A DNA stretch of 64,000 nucleotides from positions 1 through 64,000 of the forward strand of contig QYAI01000066.1 in NCBI GenBank assembly GCA_003988855.1, read 5' to 3'. The notes beneath the pieces are model-generated. The model did not search any database and was not told where the DNA came from. It worked only from the letters and a program-made list of their open reading frames with translations. The stretch comes from Arachnopeziza araneosa. Lineage: Eukaryota > Ascomycota > Leotiomycetes > Helotiales > Arachnopezizaceae. The position numbers were made by a program, and so were the translations under genes. Positions 21,332 through 32,191 of the stretch are shown piece after piece. Within the stretch, counting starts at the first letter, position 1, and the number at the start of each line of letters is the position of its first letter.

Positions 21332-22648
21332 TATCTGAGTCTATGAGTAAGAGCCGATGGTTTTATATAAACTCCTTTATGGTGTCTGCTTGCTTAATTT
21401 TCAACGGTACGCGAACTTTTCTTCGTGGCCTCAGCGCTGTCACATGTTGGTTTTCTTTCTTGACGAGGAATGTCGCAAGAGATCCTCGTAGTTTCAGTCT
21501 GGATATGTTTCTTTAGGAGCTGCTCGATTGATGCGCTTCAGCGCGAGATATACCATCCAGTTGTATTCGTTGTCGTCGGTTTCTAATTTGATATCAGGTC
21601 TCGTGATCAAAAAATGGATTAGTGATTGGCCTTCCCTGAGCAACGAGCTCTAGAAATGGCGCACTTTTGACAGAGAAAATATCGAGCTCTTATAATTGGC
21701 CATCGTTTCCCTGCACATTAAACACACAATTCTTCAAAAATAGAATTTTTGAGTTTGATGAAGTTGCAACAGGAGAAGAGGGAGGGTGGAAATGATTTCA
21801 GCGACTCCTCAGGCCATGCTGTAGCGAAACTCACCGCTAAAAGATATGCCTTTTACGCACGCTTCAACTACAGCGCCTAAACAACTCGTAAGAAAAATGT
21901 TAAAATTGGTTTTACTTTTATTTTAGATAACATAATGAGTAAGTTGGAATAAATCGTTATTATTTTATTATAAATTTATCAATTTTGGTGATGGCTGGTG
22001 ATTTTTGATGGGGTTTGCTTCAGCACGGCTCAGCAACTCTGACACCCCTTGGTGCCGCAATACAACAAGATGCAGCCTACTTCAGCTAGGCGCCCTAAAG
22101 TCAATGGTCTGCGGGGTTCGAAGCGATGGACCTGAGCCCATGTGGAGAGGAAGCAGTGCGGTGCTCGCACTTGAAGATTATTTACAGCATACTCCGTGGA
22201 GAATGTAGAAACCGCCTCATCTGGGATCAACTTTTAACACGGAACAATGATATTGAGAAGGAGAAAGATGACTGTCTAAACTCAACATTTGTTTTACCAA
22301 ACCGCGATTCATTAAACTGGCATTTTGGTTCCGTCTCGATTGGTCTAGATTGCGGCTGATAGCGCCCTTCTTAACGGACATTGGCCACTTTTCAGGGGGA
22401 AAAGCCACAAATTTCTGAATGACACCATACAATGCATGCTTAACCAATTATGCTTCAGTGGCCCGCGCGAAGGCTGATCTTTCCAAGGAAGCGATTCTAG
22501 ATAAGTATGTTGGACCCCGCCTCCCGTCGGTGTCGTCTCAATCAAGCTTTTTTTGGAGGATGAGCCTCAATGGAAGAGAATGGATGAATATCTACAGTAC
22601 ACTCTGTTCCTACTGTTGAGTCCTTGAAAGCCGGCCATCATTGATAAG
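21332..22648. other. Intergenic, no gene supported
   Basis: About 1.3 kb with stop-rich frames; AT-rich near 21890-21990. Short frames at 22005-22620 overlap each other on both strands and look random. Confidence 0.45.
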
Positions 22649-24932
22649 ATGGACTTGCCATTCTCTTCTGGACCGCGACGGTTCACGCAGCAAAGATACC
22701 AACAACTTGATGGACCATACGACGATAATTTCATGGAGATGTAAATGCTGCCATCCTTCTCTTCACTCGTTTCTTAGTCTTACGTGATCGACAGGACTCT
22801 CTATCCGGATGATACGAAATCAGCAACGGCAATCCAGGACCAAAAGTCGACAGTCGACACATCTTACAAACCACTTTACGAAGAAGGAGCGCTCCAGCCA
22901 CAGGGTATCGCCGGCTGGAGGATTAGTGGAGCTTTCTGTGCCTTTGGAGCTTTAGTGGTCTTTCTTATGAACACTGTTGCTCTGATATGGTTTGGTCGAG
23001 AGACTACCGACGGGATTGCGGTCATCTTCCGAGGCAGCTGCTCAAGGTCCAGGTACTTGTCTGCCGGCTTGCACATTTTCATCAATATCATCAGTACAAT
23101 CTTACTCACGTCGAGTAATTATTGCATGCAATGTTTGGTGGCGCCCACAAGGAAAGATATTGATCTTGCACACTTAAGGAGAAAGAGACTAGATATTGGA
23201 GTCCATGGTATGAGAAATCTCACCAGTATTGGCAGGAGGCGGTTCTTCTTGTGGTCAGCACTATTTTGCACCTCACTGCCTTTACATTTGATGTAACCAC
23301 TCTAAAATCCATCTTTGAAACAGTGTACTGACCATGGAGGTATAATTCTGCTGTTTTCGAATCAACGAGCGCGAACGAGTACGTGGCTGTTCTTGCAACA
23401 TCCGATTTCACAACTTCTACATTTAATCCCGCCGGCTACGTTTATGGTACAGAAGCATTTGAAGACTACGCGTTCGACGGGAGACAGTACGAGCTTGCCG
23501 TCATAGAATCTCTCCATAATACCTCCTCAACCCTAGATCGACTCACAAATGAGGAATGCATTTCGGCATACGCCCAAACCTTTGTCTCTGCTCGCCGCAA
23601 CCTCCTTCTTATTACAAATGTCACAAACGACAACTACACCGTTCTTCGAACCTTCGCAACCCAACTAGGCGTGCTCGAAGCAAATCCATTTGCGTGGATA
23701 TGCAGTGGTGCCCCATATTGTTCGGCAAATTCTGCACTCGCCCTAGCTTCTGCATGGTCAGTTGCTGGGAGTTCGAGTTTTGTTGGCCCTCACCTACCTC
23801 CTAATATCTACATCCAGTACTGTCTCAGCGAAGCGTCTGAAGAAAGCTGCGAGGTAAACATGAGCATTACTATCATGATCATTGTGGTTGCAGCAAACTG
23901 CATCAAATTTTTCTGCATGCTTCTCACGATATGGCCTAGCGATTTTACGCCTTTGGTTACAGTCGGTGACGCAATCGCTTCATTCTTAGAACGCCCAGAT
24001 CCTACCACAAGCGGCCACTGTCTTCTGTCTGAGCGAGAGGTCAGACGGAAAGGATGGTCCATTGATTCCGAACCGAAAGTTTGGAAGCCCAAGCGCACAA
24101 GGTGGTTCGTGGCAGCTAGTACCCGTCGTTGGCTGATGAGTGGTTTTTTGTAAGTCAGTGAGTACAGATGCTTTCAAAGTTAACCCTAGGCAGGTGCATA
24201 TCGATATGGGTTGCAGCTTGCGTATTGCTTGTCTCTGCTTCCCAAACCTTGTCATACGATTCAATCAGTGTATGGGAAGTTGGTTTTGGTGTCGCCAACA
24301 CAGCAGAAATCTGGGATATTTTTGGTGACAACAGCCTGCTACCCAACGTTTTCATCTCCAATTTCTTCCAAGTTCTCGTCACCTTCGCCTATTTCTCCTA
24401 CAATGGATTGTATACCTGCATGCTCTTGTGCAAGGAGTGGTCCAACTTCGCATCCCAGAGAAAGCACCTCCGCGTGACTTCCCCGGTGGGAACTCAGCGA
24501 AAGACCTTCTTCCTATCCCTGCCGTACCGATACGCGCTCCCACTTATGGTTGCTTCCGGAACATTGCATTGGCTCATCTCGCAGAGCATTTTTCTGATCC
24601 AAGTCAAAGTCTACAATCCAGACGGTACGACGAGCTCATCCATCTCTTCTGTCGGGTATTCGGCACTCGCTATTGTCTTCACCTTGATTCTCGGAGGAGT
24701 CATGATGCTGATGATCCTCTTTACGGGATTCAGGAGGTACAATCCAAATATCCCGCTTGTTTCAAGCTGCAGTGTTGCGATCAGTGCTGCTTGTCATCCT
24801 CTGGCGGAAGAAAGGAGGATGCAGCTGAAGGCTTTGCAATGGGGCGTGGTAAGAGAGGGAGGGGATGTAGATCATGCTAGTTTCAGTAGCGGAGTGGTGT
24901 TGCCACTTATCGCTGGGAGGAAGTATGCTTGA
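22649..24932 (+). CDS. DUF6536 polytopic membrane protein
   Basis: Model: 22649..22740, 22795..23292, 23340..24149, 24194..24932; 712 aa with phases closing exactly. The first exon starts MDLPFSSGPRRFTQQRYQQ; each intron is 44-54 nt. The conserved DUF6536 block lies in exon 2: GWRISGAFCAFGALVVFLMN, then RGSCSRSRYLSAGLHIFINI, SSNYCMQCLVAPTRKDID and LPLHLM, joined to YNSAVFEST by the splice. Further helices occur at about SITIMIIVVAANCIKFFCMLLTIWP, CISIWVAACVLLVSASQ, FFQVLVTFAYFSYNGLYTCMLL, ALPLMVASGTLHWLISQSIF and ALAIVFTLILGGVMMLMIL. A glycosylated ectodomain lies between the second and third helices. DUF6536 proteins are fungal, multi-pass and functionally uncharacterised. Confidence 0.86.
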
Positions 24933-25617
24933 TGAACAAATACTTTTGAATAAAAATCTGTGATTGGTTTTTTCTCTACTTGTAAAATGTGGACATCAGT
25001 CTTAAAATTCATTGCTTGTTTCCCTCATGCCAGCCAATAGATGTTGACTGTTTTATCAAGAGGAAATGATTTCTTATGGTCATCAAACCCATCCCCCCTT
25101 GTCATTCTTGTTTACAAGCAAGCCTTTAAGCGAACCGAAACTCTTCCTAGCCGAACAAGCGAAAATGGAGCTGGTGAACGTAAACACATGCGGCTTATCT
25201 TGGAAGCCACCTCATCACGTTCACAGCTGCATTACACGTGTCACGTAGTTTGTTGCTTATAAAAACAAGTAGATTCGTTTATTTAAACAGACAAGTCCCA
25301 GAATACCAGAAAATCATCTACTCCAAAAGCCAAACAAATTGTTCATCATAGCCCTCGTCGATTCCCGAGAGGCGGCGTTCAAATTACATCTCTTCTCATC
25401 TCATCGAACCCGGGTGAGTTACTGATCCTGGGACTGCTAAATTTTTCAATTTCAGGTTGCGGTGATCTTGTCGGACTCTCATCATTGTTGATCATGCCTG
25501 GCGAGCCTACAGCGGTGTATAATCGAGGGGTGGTCAGGAGGGTCGCAGGGCGCGCTTTGATCTCCCTTCCTTCTGGTGTATGTGGGCGGTTAAGCTCACC
25601 AGTGGTTGATCCTAAAA
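24933..25617. other. Convergent 3' region, no gene
   Basis: Lies between the DUF6536 stop and the 3' end of the STAND pseudogene. Short plus-strand frames at 25041-25262 and 25485-25676 are not protein-like. Confidence 0.5.
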
Positions 25618-28600
25618 CTAGAGCGTCTCGAGAGGTACTACTATCTCGCCATGGGAGTCGTAACTTTCGATCTTAGCCTCTGCGCTTGGTTCTGCCCCGT
25701 TTGGTTCTTCTTCGTTTGATTCTTTTTCTTCTGGCTTTTCTGCCTCTGGTTCTTCTTTCTTCGTTTGTTTTCCGTTTCCCTCTTCTTCATTCGGCTCTGC
25801 TGTGTTTGGTTTCCATTTATCTTGTTGAGTCTTTTTTCTTGGTAGAATGATGACTGGCTCATCAAGAAGGCCTTCGGCGCCTAGTTCTTGATATCGGACA
25901 AGAAGCTTTGATGCAGACTCGAATGAAGAAGCCAACTCCACAGCGTCATCTCCAACAGGCCCAGCATCACGCTCTGACAACCACTTGATTGCTCCTACTC
26001 TACCCATAGAACAAGCGGCATTCAAAGCACCCCCAAGTGGCCCTCTAGACAAGGCTAGCTCTGCTCCAGCAGCTACCCATAAATTCATAGTCGAGAAGGA
26101 ACTTAAATTTGTCAGGTTTATTCACATGGAGATAGACTAATTGAATTCCGAAGCGTAACGCATTGTCTCGATCACTGTTGCAGTGGTCAAACGAAATACC
26201 AAGTTCATGTAGCCTTTTAAACACATTGAAGTTCTTTTGGTAAATAACGCGGTGTACGGCGCCCTCTCCTGAGATATTGACAGCTTTTGTGTCAGTAGAT
26301 CTTAGTACTAATTCATCCATAATCTCCAAATTTCCAATTAAAACCACGATCAGGAATGCGGAATTTCCTCGACTATTACGAGCAGATATATCTGCACCTG
26401 CATCGAGAAGTAACTTCACTGTTTTTAAGTGACCGTTACAGACAGCCTGGTACAGTGGGGTAAAACCATGGGCGTCAATGCAGTTGACATCCGCATCATA
26501 TTCGAGCAATATGAATACTGCCTTGTCTTTCCCAGCCGAGGCAGTTAAATGTAGTGCTGTACCAGTTGAGAGTATCCCTTTGACAGTTTGGGAAGAAGTG
26601 ATATACATATTGGATATTCATTCTGTTTTCTTATCTGGACGTTGAGCATGCGTTGAGCGGAGCCTTCTTTCAATGTGCACTCGTAGTCAAGTAGTATTTT
26701 CAAAATACTTGTGTAACCTGCTGCAGCCGCAATGTGTACTGGCTCGACACCGAAATCCGACAGCCTGACATTATGGTCAAGTATTTTGCGCAATATTTTT
26801 GGATTGTCAGCCCATGCTGCGAAGTGTATTGCTTGGAAGCCATGTCTTCCCGTCTTCGAACCTGCATGCCGATGAAGATCTGCTCCGTGAGCAATGAGAA
26901 GATAAAATATTTCTTCATTCCATTCCGTTTGTCTCATTGCAGTCAGTAAAGGAGAGCAGTTATCGTCCGGAGCGCCGTAGCAGTCAACGCCCAAAGATAA
27001 AAGCCGAATAATCTGGCTCAGATTTCCATCCTCACATGCTTTGGAGAGTTTTGAAGCGTGGAAGTCCGCCAACTTCTTAGAATAGAATTTTGCTTCGTTT
27101 TCGAACGAAATAGAATCAGGCTGTTGAGAAATTCCTATATCTGTCAGTCAGAGATTCCATATTGCTTTGGGTGTAATCGCCTTTATGTCGCGCAGAATCA
27201 CTGAGGATCCGTTGGATTATCGACTCCGAAGTAAGGGCGGCGGCTAGACAACCATCTGAGTCTAGTAGAGAGATATCTGCACCGAGTTTTACTAAAGTAG
27301 ATACACACCGCGAGTCTCCAGCCTGTACAGCGTAGTGTAGAGCAGTCTGAGAATTGTGAGATGTTGTTGCATTAATCTCTGCTCCATTTGCTACCAAAGC
27401 TTCTACTACAGCCGAACTGCCTGCACGACCTGCAAAATGAAGAGGTGTAGTATTATCACCATATACAGGGTTAACATTCTCTATCAAATCTCGATCGCAA
27501 AGTGTCGTGATGAAACCAGCAAATTTGTATTTAGCAGCCAGATGTAGCAGAGACACGCCTTGTGCACTTAGAGTCCAGTCAACTTTGTATGGTAGAAATA
27601 GTTTTAAGATTTCGAGGTTCGCGGCTTGAGCTCTATCTCATCTAATCCATCAATGATAATCATGACGTCGCCGTCGAAATTTTGAGCCATAATCCGAAGT
27701 AGTTGTTGGAGGTCTTTTGCGTGACATGGCTTTGGCGCAATGATACTAGAGTCATGCTTGCGGTAAAAATCTTCAAGATTGTGGAGATACTGTTCGTTTT
27801 GCTGTGCAAACTGTTTGACTAAAGATCCAAGAATATTCCAAGCTATCTGCGATTTCTCCTCTCTAAAGTCGCAGTAGAAGTATGCTAGTCCTGTCTTAAA
27901 ATTAGTACACAAAAGTAAAATATACTAGAAAGGACCAACCTCCGATTTGGCCGTCATTATTCTGTTGATCACGGAGATGTAATTGAATTTCTTGAATGAT
28001 AGTCGATCTAGCAAGAAATTAGCTGCTATATGGTGAAACTACTGAAATTGACTCACGTCAGAACAGTTTTCCCAGCACCAGCTATTTCGATCTCGATGTC
28101 AGTTCCTATCTCATGGCGCAATAATAGTACGTGAACTTACGGATGCCATGTATCCATAGTTTAGCACCTCTTGAGTCTAAAAATTGCTTAAATTTCCTGC
28201 TAACTAAGAACCAACTCCCTGTTTGTTTCTTAAGATTGTTTCGCAGGTTCTCACCGTCTGCTTGTAGTATAGTATGATTGACACCTCCCAGCCATTCAAA
28301 CATTTTTTGACGCTCATCTGCTGTTCAAAAATAAGCATCACATTGTTTCAAGCGAGAGGGTCATCAGCCTAGCTTACATAAAAATTTGTCGTCGATCGTT
28401 TTTTGCAATGAGATTGATAGCGCTGCTTGTCTCTTTCCTGATTCAAAAGACGCCGACCTAGAAATGTTAACGAGGACACTAATAGTCAAGAAGGGACTAA
28501 ATACCAGCTTTGCTTGTTGAAAATTAAGCTGAGTGTGGCTTTTTATCGCTCAAGGCTCCCCAGAAGCTCTTCTGTCCGTTTGGAATCGGTCGGCTAATTC

Positions 28601-28923
28601 ATCTGCCGTTTGATCCTACTCAGAGTAGAGTTTTGCGACCTATTTTCGCCAAGAATTTCACGAATCTTCTTCAGAAGTTGAAGGCAACCTTGAATTTCAG
28701 CCTCGACAGATGGATCAATAAGAAGGTCATTCTCTGACATTACCTCCAGACTGTGCTTGATAGCCTCGCAAACTCCAAGCAAGCTTCTCCCTTCGTCTAA
28801 GAAGAGCCGAATGCTTGCGACCGCATTTTTGACTCCAATCACGTACTTAAATGTTGTGCTGACGATCATACTAGCGAGCTGGACGATTCCAGCAACTGAA
28901 GCAGTCAACGAGAGAGGATCCAT
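25618..28923 (-). pseudogene. Decayed STAND protein: fungal N-domain, truncated NACHT, ankyrin repeats
   Basis: Minus-strand start at 28923 (MDPLSLTASVAGIVQLAS), the classic opening of the fungal STAND N-terminal domain. The same frame meets TAG at 28596-28594 (codon 110) and TAA at 28545-28543 (codon 127), yet continues with family-like sequence (TEELLGSLER, KATLSL) to a donor at 28505. Short exons then give FEWLGGVNHTIL and, across two introns, a Walker A reading LWIHGIPGAGKTVLT (about 28150-28065), a NACHT block GLAYFYCDFREEKSQIAW, and Walker B VMIIIDGLDEIE (about 27655-27630). Right after Walker B the frame shifts and ankyrin repeats begin (SLLHLAAKYKF, TPLHFAGRAG, TALHYAVQAG, TPLYQAVCNG), so the rest of NACHT is missing. 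At least one more frame break lies near 26090. The tail is acidic, Lys/Glu-rich. Intact relatives act as NLR-like sensors in fungal immunity; this copy is almost certainly not functional. Confidence 0.78.
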
Positions 28924-29937
28924 GGCAAAGTAACATAAGTTCACAAAGAAATAATTTCAAATGCTTATTTGAGAGACTAATAAGGAGTTCTGGAAACAAA
29001 GATGAGTCAAAAGTATTGCCGTGTTTGCAAAAAATCCTGGGATTCATGAGCATCAAGTATAGCGAACTCCAGGCTGTGCTTTCTACGTCTCGGCTTCCGA
29101 TTCGTGATGCTCCTCTGTTGCGAGACGCAATTGCATCTTACAGCTTGCGGTAATGTAGGCATGAATGTATTGGAAGCGAGATGGAGCTCAATGGTTGTGG
29201 CTTCTAGATTAGGCATTTCTGAGGATATACAAAGCAACGGCCACGAGACGGCACGGGTGGGGCAGAGTGACAAGCCACTAAATCTCGCTAAACAAGAGGC
29301 GGTTGGTTCCTTCGGGCGCGCTCTTCGTCCGACCTTCTCCATCTCCACCTCCATCTCCACCTCCACCTCCATCTCCGTCGCGACTCGAAAGTGCACAAAT
29401 CACTTCTCGTCCAGAATGAACGGATACGTCTCCGTCGAGGCGCAGTGCGATCAATATATCGTCTAGGCGTCTCTTATCGTCCCAGAAGCAGCAGCTGATG
29501 GTTTCCTTTGGGGACAGCGCTGCCGCTGTGCCGTTGTGCATGATCCATTCCACACGCTCGCGCCCTCAGCCCCAGCGTGCTGTCAAATAGGACCCGATCA
29601 AGAACGCCACCACATTCCCCGGCAGGTATTGGCGCCTCTGCTCTGGCCATCTTTTGCACTTCTCGTCTGAGACCTGATTCGCAAGCCTGCAACCTTTATC
29701 TCTTCTCCCACTTCAGCTTGCTGTTCGTTGTTGCCATGCCCAGCCCTACGAGCTGCGGAAGCGCGGTTCATTTGGTGGTGGCCCTGCAAGCCTCCAGCCC
29801 CAGAGTGAATGGCTGGTCGCCATCTATATCTATGGCTTGTTGCTGAGTACAGTATCTCTTAAAGGTCTGGAAATTTCTTTGGATCTTCGCTACCATCTTC
29901 ATTCTGAGCTGCGTCTTTCGCAGCTGCTTTTGCAATC
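28924..29937. other. Intergenic, promoter of the next membrane gene
   Basis: No supported gene. A short CT-rich run of TCCACC/TCCATC hexamers lies at about 29335-29385 and makes spurious open frames on both strands. Confidence 0.5.
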
Positions 29938-31755
29938 ATGCGCAACCAAACTTTCTTCTCCCTATCCATCACCACATCTTTTTTCTCCGTGCTACTCCTC
30001 TGCATCATTGTTCTCGTTCCGGGACTCCATTACAAGGACCATGCCAACTTTGACCAATGCACCACCATTGTCGCTGGCATGGCGCAAAACTGTAGCGACA
30101 CCGTGAATCAAGTATGCAAGTATTGGCCAAACGGCACAATATACAATCAAAACCGAGTCTTCATCACCGAACCTACTTGTGAGCGCCTCTGTGGCGATGG
30201 ATTTAATTTCTGGCCCTTGAACGATATCCTTTCACGCTTCTTCCAATGGGTCGCACCGGCTGTCGTCTTGCTCGCGCATTATCATTTCCCGCCACTTGCA
30301 ATTTGGAACTACGCTGCAGTTTTATATCATCTGCTCGGCGACCCTATAGATTCCATCTGGTCGATGCTTTGCCGGATCCAAGTTGGCCGAGTGTTTTACC
30401 ATAAAGCCAAGAATCAAGATCTGAGCTGCTCTGTGGCAGTAGCAACAATATGGTGCGCATACGATGAGATAGGATACCAAGACCCATCACGGTCATTCCT
30501 CAACGCTCTAGACAATATCAGGCATAAACCTGGGCGCGACAACTTTTTGAAAAATTATCATGAAGACCCAGTCTCGAAAAACGTCGCGCTGAAAATTGAG
30601 CTGGCGGCTCAACAACTTATCTCTCACCGATCTGAGACAGCACTCACTACCTGGATTGCTATCTTCGGTCTCATTGCTGCCCTAGGTGGCGCGTACGCTC
30701 GTACTTGGGTCGATCGGGAGAACAACCAGACCGGACACATGATTGCGCAAGTTGTGCTACTGTTTGTGATCATCCCAATGATCAAACTGAGCGGCAACAT
30801 TGGCGCTTTTACTTCCTCAATAGATGCCATCGATATTATCCAGAATTTGAGGTTAGAGCTCGGCGAGGAATATGATCTCTTTCCACCGTTCTCATTCCAG
30901 AAGATCGACAGATGGGATGGCAAGGAAGCCAGGCCAATGGATGCATCTTCTTATGAAGCGGATTTCGCGAGTATGGTCCCCGGTAACCGTGGATCCACAA
31001 AGAGTTATGCCAGAGTCCAATCTTTGACCATGGAGGATTTCACACCTCAGGAACCGTCGGCATCGGCAGTGTCGGAATGGAGGCGAGGAAATGAGGTTGA
31101 CACATTGAGAATGCTACAGCGTTGGCCGGAGGAGGCGGCATACAAAGGGATGAACAGCATCTGGCGACCACAAAAACATAGGGTCATCGGACTCCCGCGC
31201 AGTTTCGGCCTCTTTCTTCTATCTTTCATCTTCACGTTACTCTGCTCTTGGGTCCCCGCTCTTTGCATATCCTACTACACACCCCTCCTCGGATTTTCAT
31301 GCCGCTCATTAGCATGGACAACGGTCGCCTTATTATGGATGCTGAGTCTCGCACTCGACTCGCTCTTCAAACTCACAGGGTTCTTCTCCAAAGCAAACTC
31401 TCTGTGGCGGGTCACGGTCGTCAAGGACACTACGATAACGTTCATCATCCTCGTTATCTGTACAGCTCAACAACTGGGTCTCTACAATTCATGCTGGTGC
31501 CGAGCAGGTGGAATAAATGCCCACTTTACCGGGCACTTCGGCTCTGTGAATCTCACTCCGTTCACTGATCTCGAATGGATTGAAGGCTGGAGACTCTGGG
31601 CTTCCGCTCCCACCTCTGCTCTGGTGATAGTTCTGATTTTCATTGGGACTGTCGAGCGCTTCTACTCCGATTCAGGAAAGTTGCTTAACCGCGGCCAGAC
31701 GGCCAAGGATGAAAATCTCGTGCGTCTTAAAAGGATGGAGCACAAGCTTGATTAA
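29938..31755 (+). CDS. Polytopic membrane protein, unknown fungal family
   Basis: Intronless, 605 aa from ATG at 29938. An N-terminal signal-anchor (about 8-30, SITTSFFSVLLLCIIVLVPG) is followed by a Cys-rich lumenal loop (CTTIVAGMAQNCSDTVNQVC, CERLCGDG). More hydrophobic helices appear at about 100-115, 235-255 (WIAIFGLIAALGGAYA), 270-290 (VVLLFVIIPMIKLSG), 425-450 (LFLLSFIFTLLCSWVPALCI), 465-485, 500-520 (ITFIILVICTAQQLGLY) and 560-585 (SALVIVLIFIGTVERFY). A long soluble loop at about 310-415 is charged. Fungal proteins of this shape are usually annotated as hypothetical. No transporter signature is evident. Confidence 0.75.
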   Translation: MRNQTFFSLSITTSFFSVLLLCIIVLVPGLHYKDHANFDQCTTIVAGMAQNCSDTVNQVCKYWPNGTIYNQNRVFITEPTCERLCGDGFNFWPLNDILSRFFQWVAPAVVLLAHYHFPPLAIWNYAAVLYHLLGDPIDSIWSMLCRIQVGRVFYHKAKNQDLSCSVAVATIWCAYDEIGYQDPSRSFLNALDNIRHKPGRDNFLKNYHEDPVSKNVALKIELAAQQLISHRSETALTTWIAIFGLIAALGGAYARTWVDRENNQTGHMIAQVVLLFVIIPMIKLSGNIGAFTSSIDAIDIIQNLRLELGEEYDLFPPFSFQKIDRWDGKEARPMDASSYEADFASMVPGNRGSTKSYARVQSLTMEDFTPQEPSASAVSEWRRGNEVDTLRMLQRWPEEAAYKGMNSIWRPQKHRVIGLPRSFGLFLLSFIFTLLCSWVPALCISYYTPLLGFSCRSLAWTTVALLWMLSLALDSLFKLTGFFSKANSLWRVTVVKDTTITFIILVICTAQQLGLYNSCWCRAGGINAHFTGHFGSVNLTPFTDLEWIEGWRLWASAPTSALVIVLIFIGTVERFYSDSGKLLNRGQTAKDENLVRLKRMEHKLD

Positions 31756-32191
31756 AAGATGGCGTTGCATTGCAAGCATTGAATGGCGTTTTATAGCGAG
31801 CGTTGCATTTGTATTTTTTAGCATCGTGTTTTATATCTATTAATGATGAAATTAATTATCACTCCTCTTCCCTCTGGATTTCATTTCCTAGAGTCAGAAA
31901 ATATTGAATCTCCACGAGAGAGATATGCTCCCATTGGGTCGTGAAATGCAATGAAAATAAGGAGCACGACAGAAGTTTAGGTAACTTAACTTATCATGTT
32001 CATGACGTTTACGTAACAGAGATCTATCTCTGTTCCTAGTCATTGCAGATATTGTTGTGACCCGTCACATGCATCCTGCCTCGCTTAGAAAGGAGTATTA
32101 TAAGCATCACATCTCAGGTTGAACTTTTATTCTACCAAGCGAAGTATGTACAAGAAGCGCTCTTGAATGTAACCTCCGTATTTCCTGCCTT
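31756..32191. other. Convergent 3' ends, no gene
   Basis: Contains the 3' UTRs of the membrane gene and of the dehydrogenase. Nothing else is seen. Confidence 0.5.

Noticed and set aside
29278..29553. Open frames rich in Asp/Gly or Ser/Thr over the CT-rich tract
   Set aside because: They come from a TCCACC/TCCATC hexamer run and have no supporting motif on either strand.
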